From positions 1-11,065 of the forward strand of contig JAPJMP010000170.1 of the NCBI GenBank assembly GCA_026461645.1: a DNA stretch of 11,065 bases. The letters run 5' to 3'. Under the pieces are notes generated by a model, which searched no databases, was not told the DNA's origin, and saw only the letters and a list, made by a program, of their open reading frames with translations. The stretch's first letter is position 1; each line of letters begins with the position of its first letter. Of the stretch, positions 7,031 through 11,065 are shown piece by piece. The DNA is from Burkholderiales bacterium. GTDB taxonomy: Bacteria > Pseudomonadota > Gammaproteobacteria > Burkholderiales > UBA11063. A program made the translations under genes and the position numbers.

Positions 7031-8083
7031 ATGGCTAAAATTAATTTTGGTGGCGTTGAAGAACAAGTTATAACTCGTGAAGAATTTACCATGGCACGAG
7101 CAAAAGAAGTATTAAAAAATGAGGTTATTGCAGTTATTGGCTATGGCATTCAAGGTCCAGCCCAAGCGCTTAATTTTAGGGATAATAATTTTAATGTAAT
7201 TGTGGGGCAAAGACAAGATTCGACTTCATGGCAAAAAGCCATTAATGATAAGTGGCAACCTAATATTAATTTATTTAGTATTGAAGAAGCTGTAGCTAAA
7301 GCTACAATTGTTTGCTATCTATTATCTGATGCTGCGCAAATTGCAATTTGGCCTAAAATTAGTAGTAAATTAACTGCGGGTAAAACATTGTGTTTTTCTC
7401 ATGGCTTTGGTATTACTTATGACGCTAAAACAGGTATTGTTCCAAGTAAAGATATTAATGTTGTATTAGTTGCGCCAAAAGGTTCTGGGACCTCAGTGCG
7501 AAGAAATTTTTTAGAAGGCCGAGGAATTAATTCTAGTTATGCCGTTTATCAAGATGCAACCGGTAATGCTCATGATATTGTTTGTGCTTTAGGTGTTGGT
7601 ATGGGCTCAGGTTATCTATTTGAAACTACCTTTGAAAAAGAAGTTACCAGTGATTTAGTAGGTGAACGCGGGGCATTAATGGGGGCAATTGCTGGCATAA
7701 TGGAAGCACAATATAATATTTTACGCCAAAATGGTCATTCACCTTCTGAAGCATTTAATGAAACCGTGGAAGAAGCAACACAAAGTCTAATTCCTCTTAT
7801 AGCCGAGAATGGTATGGACTGGATGTTTGCAAATTGTTCAACTACCGCTCAACGTGGTGCTTTAGATTGGAGTAAAAAATTTAAAAAAGCTGTAGAACCA
7901 GTATTTGCTGAGCTATATAATAGTGTAAAAACTGGTGCAGAAGCTGAACGTTCAATTACAGCAAACAGTCAAAGTGATTATCGAGAAAAATTGCAAGTAG
8001 AACTTGATCAAATAAAAAATAGTGAATTTTGGCAAGCCGGAGCACAAGTAAGAAAATTGCGTCCTGAACGTAATAAAAAATAA
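7031..8083 (+). CDS. ilvC: Ketol-acid reductoisomerase, single-knot form
   Basis: This enzyme converts acetolactate and acetohydroxybutyrate to the dihydroxy acids, using NAD(P)H and Mg2+. Its 350 residues place it with the short enzymes carrying one knotted C-terminal domain, not the roughly 490-residue E. coli form. The Rossmann motif is GYGIQG at 37-42, with the cofactor-binding loop GQRQDSTSW just after. SHGFG contains the catalytic H124, and APKGSGTSVRR holds K150. The metal ligands are D208 and E212 (SDLVGE), and E244 and E248 in the NETVEE helix; S270 in CSTTAQRG is the substrate-binding serine. The APKGSGTSVRR, TFEKEVTSDL and LDW blocks and the extended C-terminus resemble, from memory, KARI sequences of Bacteroidota more than those of typical proteobacteria. 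A clear TAAGGA lies 8 nt before the start. Confidence 0.95.
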   Translation: MAKINFGGVEEQVITREEFTMARAKEVLKNEVIAVIGYGIQGPAQALNFRDNNFNVIVGQRQDSTSWQKAINDKWQPNINLFSIEEAVAKATIVCYLLSDAAQIAIWPKISSKLTAGKTLCFSHGFGITYDAKTGIVPSKDINVVLVAPKGSGTSVRRNFLEGRGINSSYAVYQDATGNAHDIVCALGVGMGSGYLFETTFEKEVTSDLVGERGALMGAIAGIMEAQYNILRQNGHSPSEAFNETVEEATQSLIPLIAENGMDWMFANCSTTAQRGALDWSKKFKKAVEPVFAELYNSVKTGAEAERSITANSQSDYREKLQVELDQIKNSEFWQAGAQVRKLRPERNKK

Positions 8084-8101
8084 TTTAGAAAGAAATAAAT
8101 T

Positions 8102-9484
8102 ATGAATCTTAATATTATAGATAAAATATGGGCTAATCACGTGGTAGAACAAAAAGAGAATTTCCCCAATATTCTATATATAGATAAAATTTTATTGCAT
8201 GAGGTTACCTCTTCTCAAGCTTTTGATGAGCTTGAAGCTAGAGGTATTCCAATCCGCAATCCGCAAAGTATAATAGCAACAATTGACCACAGTATTCCAA
8301 CTGATAGCAATCGTGAAAATATAAAGGATCCAATTGCGAAGATTCAAGTAGATACGCTAAGAGTAAATGCTAAAAAATTTAATATTAAACTTTATGATAT
8401 CAACAGTTCACATCAAGGAATTGTTCATGTAATTGGTCCAGAACTTGGTTTTACCACTCCTGGAGCAACTATTATTTGCGGTGATTCACATACTGCTACA
8501 CATGGAGCTTTTGGAGCGTTGGCTTTTGGTGTAGGAACTTCAGAAATTGGTCATGCCTTAGCTTCTAGTTGTATCTTGGAATATAAGCCAAAAACTTTTA
8601 AGGTTGAATTTATTGGAACTCCTAAAGCAAATTTTACCTCAAAAGATGCAATTTTAAAATTAATTGCTACAATAGGAATTGGTGGTGCGCAAGGATATAT
8701 TATTGAATATACTGGAAGTTACATTCAAAGTTTGTCTATGGAACAGCGAATGACAATTTGTAATATGTCAATTGAATGTGGCGCTAGATCTGGCTTAATA
8801 GCTCCGGATGAGACAACCTTTAATTATCTTAATGGGAAAGAGTACGTAGCAAAAGGTGATAAATTTGCTCAAGATGTTGAGCGGTGGAAGAGGTTGGTCA
8901 GTGATAATAATGCAAAATATGATAAACAAATTACTATAGACATAACTGATTCTGCACCATATATTACTTGGGGCATTAACCCAGAACATGCAATTAGTTT
9001 GGATAGTAAAACACCATCACTAACAGATGCTAGATATGATCAAGAAACTTTAAAAAAGGCTTATAGTTATACGCAGCTTGAGCCTAACTCTTCATTACTT
9101 GGAGTTAAAATAGATTATGCGTTTATTGGTAGTTGTACTAATGGTAGGATTGAAGATTTAAGAGTAGTGGCAAATGTATTAAAGGGTAGTAAGATTGCAA
9201 AGCATGTAACTATGATAATTGTGCCTGGATCCGAACAAGTATTATTGCAAGCCCAAAAAGAAGGTTTAGATACAATATTTAAAAATGCGGGGGCTGATTT
9301 TAGATTACCAGGATGTTCAATGTGTTTAGCGATGAATCCAGACCATGTTCCGCCTGGTAAAAGATGTATTAGTTCTACTAATAGAAATTTTATCGGTCGG
9401 CAAGGTGCTAATAGTATTACTCATCTAGCTTCACCGTATACGGTTGCAATTAGTGCGATTAATGGTTGCATTGCTATAAAATAA
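8102..9484 (+). CDS. leuC: 3-isopropylmalate dehydratase, large subunit
   Basis: LeuC with the small subunit LeuD isomerizes 2-isopropylmalate to 3-isopropylmalate in leucine synthesis. It is an aconitase-family enzyme with a [4Fe-4S] cluster. The 460 residues match the usual length of about 466. Motifs in order are IATIDHSIPT near 58-67, GIVHVIGPELGFTTPG at 106-121, CGDSHTATHGAFGALAFGVGTSE from 126, and cluster cysteines C345 in IGSCTNGR, C405 and C408 in PGCSMCLAMN. The C-terminal NRNFIGRQG block is conserved. It belongs to the bacterial LeuC group and not to aconitase, which has a fused C-terminal swivel domain. It starts 18 bp after ilvC with a weak purine-rich site and precedes leuA; leuD is absent here, so the partner subunit should lie downstream or elsewhere. 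Confidence 0.95.
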   Translation: MNLNIIDKIWANHVVEQKENFPNILYIDKILLHEVTSSQAFDELEARGIPIRNPQSIIATIDHSIPTDSNRENIKDPIAKIQVDTLRVNAKKFNIKLYDINSSHQGIVHVIGPELGFTTPGATIICGDSHTATHGAFGALAFGVGTSEIGHALASSCILEYKPKTFKVEFIGTPKANFTSKDAILKLIATIGIGGAQGYIIEYTGSYIQSLSMEQRMTICNMSIECGARSGLIAPDETTFNYLNGKEYVAKGDKFAQDVERWKRLVSDNNAKYDKQITIDITDSAPYITWGINPEHAISLDSKTPSLTDARYDQETLKKAYSYTQLEPNSSLLGVKIDYAFIGSCTNGRIEDLRVVANVLKGSKIAKHVTMIIVPGSEQVLLQAQKEGLDTIFKNAGADFRLPGCSMCLAMNPDHVPPGKRCISSTNRNFIGRQGANSITHLASPYTVAISAINGCIAIK

Positions 9485-9504
9485 CAAATAAATCAAGGAT
9501 GTTT

Positions 9505-11065
9505 ATGATGTTGCATAGTACAAAAATTGATATTTTAGATACAACTTTAAGAGATGGACAACAATCACCCGGTGCCGGTATGTCTTTTGAACATAATATA
9601 AAATATGCACATTTAGCTAATAAACTAGGTATTGATATTTTAGAAGCTGGTTTTCCGGCGGCAAGTAAAACTGATTATAAAATTGTTGAGACAATATCGC
9701 AAGATATGGCAAGTATTAAATCTAAAATAATTGTTTCTGCTCTATGTCAACTACGAGAAAATCAAGTTGAGCAAACCATTAAATCGTTGGAGTCAAGCAG
9801 TAAATTTAAGCGTGGTAGAATGCATATTTATATTCCTATTGATCCAGAACTAATGGAAGCTTCATTGGGGGTAATGGCGCAACAAAAAGATTTAATTTTA
9901 ATTAAAATAAATAATTTTATAAATTTGGCGGTTAAAGCAGGCCTTGAAGTTGAGTTTAGTTTAGAAGGCTACTCACGGCAAAAAAGTAATTTTAATTTTG
10001 CTACAGAAGCTTTTATTGCGGCAGTATCTGCGGGAGCTACTGTGCTTAACTTTCCTGATACAATTGGCGGGGCTAGTCGTTATGAGGGGGAAGATTATTA
10101 TCTCAATCAAATTAGAAAACATAAACAAATAATTACTACGCAGTTTCCTAACATAGATTTTAAATGGTCTACACATTGTCATAATGATTTTGGTCTTGCT
10201 TTGGATAATTCATTAACTGGAGTATTTGAGGGGGTTATAAATCAAGTTGAAGGCTGTATTAATGGGGTAGGAGAGCGAGCTGGAAATGTAGCGCTTGAAC
10301 AAATAATAATGAATATTAAACATTTTGGTAATTTAGATCATTTGCAGTATAAAATTCATACTGATATAAATATTATCTATCTGCAAGAAATATCCGATTT
10401 TATTGCACAGAATATGCTAATTAGGCAACCGCATTATCCTATTGTTGGGGCTAATGCCGCATCACATAGTTCTGGTGGACATATAAATGCTATTCTAAAA
10501 AATCCATTAGCATACCAACCTTTTAACCCTAAGGAAATTGGTGGCGCAATAAAATTTGTGTTTGGACCTTTAAGCGGCAGTAATCATGCGCAAGAGATAA
10601 TTCATCAATATGGTTATAGTTGTTCTGATGATGAAAAAATTACTATTGCCCAATTTATTAAAGATTATTATACTGATCGACGAAAAGGCATAACTAATGA
10701 TGAGTTAATGCAAGCTTATTTTATTTATCGCACACCAATAATAGCTGATAAAATTGCCTATGCAAAATCAGAAGATAATAATATAAAAATTGAAATATTT
10801 GGCAAATTTTTTGGTATGCAGCATAAAATAATTGAGAGCAATGGAAGTGGGTCTGCTATTAGCGCTTTAAATAATAAAATATTAGAAATTTTACCGCACA
10901 TTGAAGTTATAAATTATAAGTCTAAATCTATGAATGAAAGTATTAATGCATTATCTGAAAGCGAAATAATAATAACTGATACTACAACTAATACTAATTA
11001 TTTAGGTTGTGGTTCTGATTATGATATAGAAGTATCCACCTCAAGTGTTGGAAACCGCACATATG
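9505..11065 (+). CDS. leuA: 2-isopropylmalate synthase (C-terminus cut by window edge)
   Basis: This enzyme condenses acetyl-CoA with 2-oxoisovalerate, the first committed step to leucine. The frame is open for 520 codons to the edge, and the family is about 520 residues, so only a short tail is missing. The TIM-barrel opens with DTTLRDGQQSPG (R16, D17), and the metal ligands H224 and H226 lie in STHCHNDFG; GVGERAGN at 254-261 is conserved. A divergent middle region has SHSSGGH (H326) where many LeuA proteins have HESGIH, and FVFGPLSGSNHA where a GKHSGR-type block is usual. The last 100 or so residues (ESNGSGSA, GCGSDYDIEVSTSSVG) match the leucine-binding regulatory domain. AAGGA at 9495-9499 would serve ATG 9505 or, with better spacing, ATG 9508; ATG 9499 overlaps that site and is unlikely. 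A homocitrate or citramalate synthase is less likely, given leuC next door. Confidence 0.88.
   Translation, partial: MMLHSTKIDILDTTLRDGQQSPGAGMSFEHNIKYAHLANKLGIDILEAGFPAASKTDYKIVETISQDMASIKSKIIVSALCQLRENQVEQTIKSLESSSKFKRGRMHIYIPIDPELMEASLGVMAQQKDLILIKINNFINLAVKAGLEVEFSLEGYSRQKSNFNFATEAFIAAVSAGATVLNFPDTIGGASRYEGEDYYLNQIRKHKQIITTQFPNIDFKWSTHCHNDFGLALDNSLTGVFEGVINQVEGCINGVGERAGNVALEQIIMNIKHFGNLDHLQYKIHTDINIIYLQEISDFIAQNMLIRQPHYPIVGANAASHSSGGHINAILKNPLAYQPFNPKEIGGAIKFVFGPLSGSNHAQEIIHQYGYSCSDDEKITIAQFIKDYYTDRRKGITNDELMQAYFIYRTPIIADKIAYAKSEDNNIKIEIFGKFFGMQHKIIESNGSGSAISALNNKILEILPHIEVINYKSKSMNESINALSESEIIITDTTTNTNYLGCGSDYDIEVSTSSVGNRTY

Overview
The window is AT-rich bacterial chromosome with short gaps and modest AAGG-type ribosome binding sites. 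All the genes use the standard code: TGG encodes Trp and every visible stop is TAA or TAG. The umuDC pair and the style of the branched-chain genes suggest a low-GC proteobacterium, probably a gammaproteobacterium. I cannot name a genus from sequence alone. Several enzymes (short IlvA, about 570-residue IlvD, 350-residue IlvC) belong to subtypes unlike those of E. coli, so some of the cluster may have a mixed ancestry.

Layout. Positions 1-885 on the minus strand hold umuD and the first 150 codons of umuC, the two parts of the SOS translesion polymerase Pol V. A 202-bp divergent region (886-1087) carries overlapping candidate promoters for both directions, a perfect 7+1+7 palindrome, a tiny Ile/Leu-rich reading frame and an 8-bp hairpin followed by Ts. 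From 1088 to the right edge lies a tightly packed plus-strand operon: acetolactate synthase large and small subunits, ilvA, ilvD, ilvE, ilvC, leuC and leuA. Gaps between these genes are only 9 to 33 bp, and leuA runs off the edge a few residues before its expected end.

How the genes work together. IlvA makes 2-oxobutanoate from threonine. The acetolactate synthase then makes acetolactate or acetohydroxybutyrate, IlvC reduces and rearranges these, and IlvD dehydrates them to the 2-oxo acids. IlvE transaminates the 2-oxo acids to valine and isoleucine (and leucine). LeuA diverts 2-oxoisovalerate toward leucine, and LeuC is the large subunit of the next enzyme. leuD and leuB are not in the window and may follow leuA.

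Nothing here looks like a wholly new system. The most interesting parts are the divergent control region, which resembles a compact attenuator next to an umu operator, and the unusual subtypes of several enzymes.
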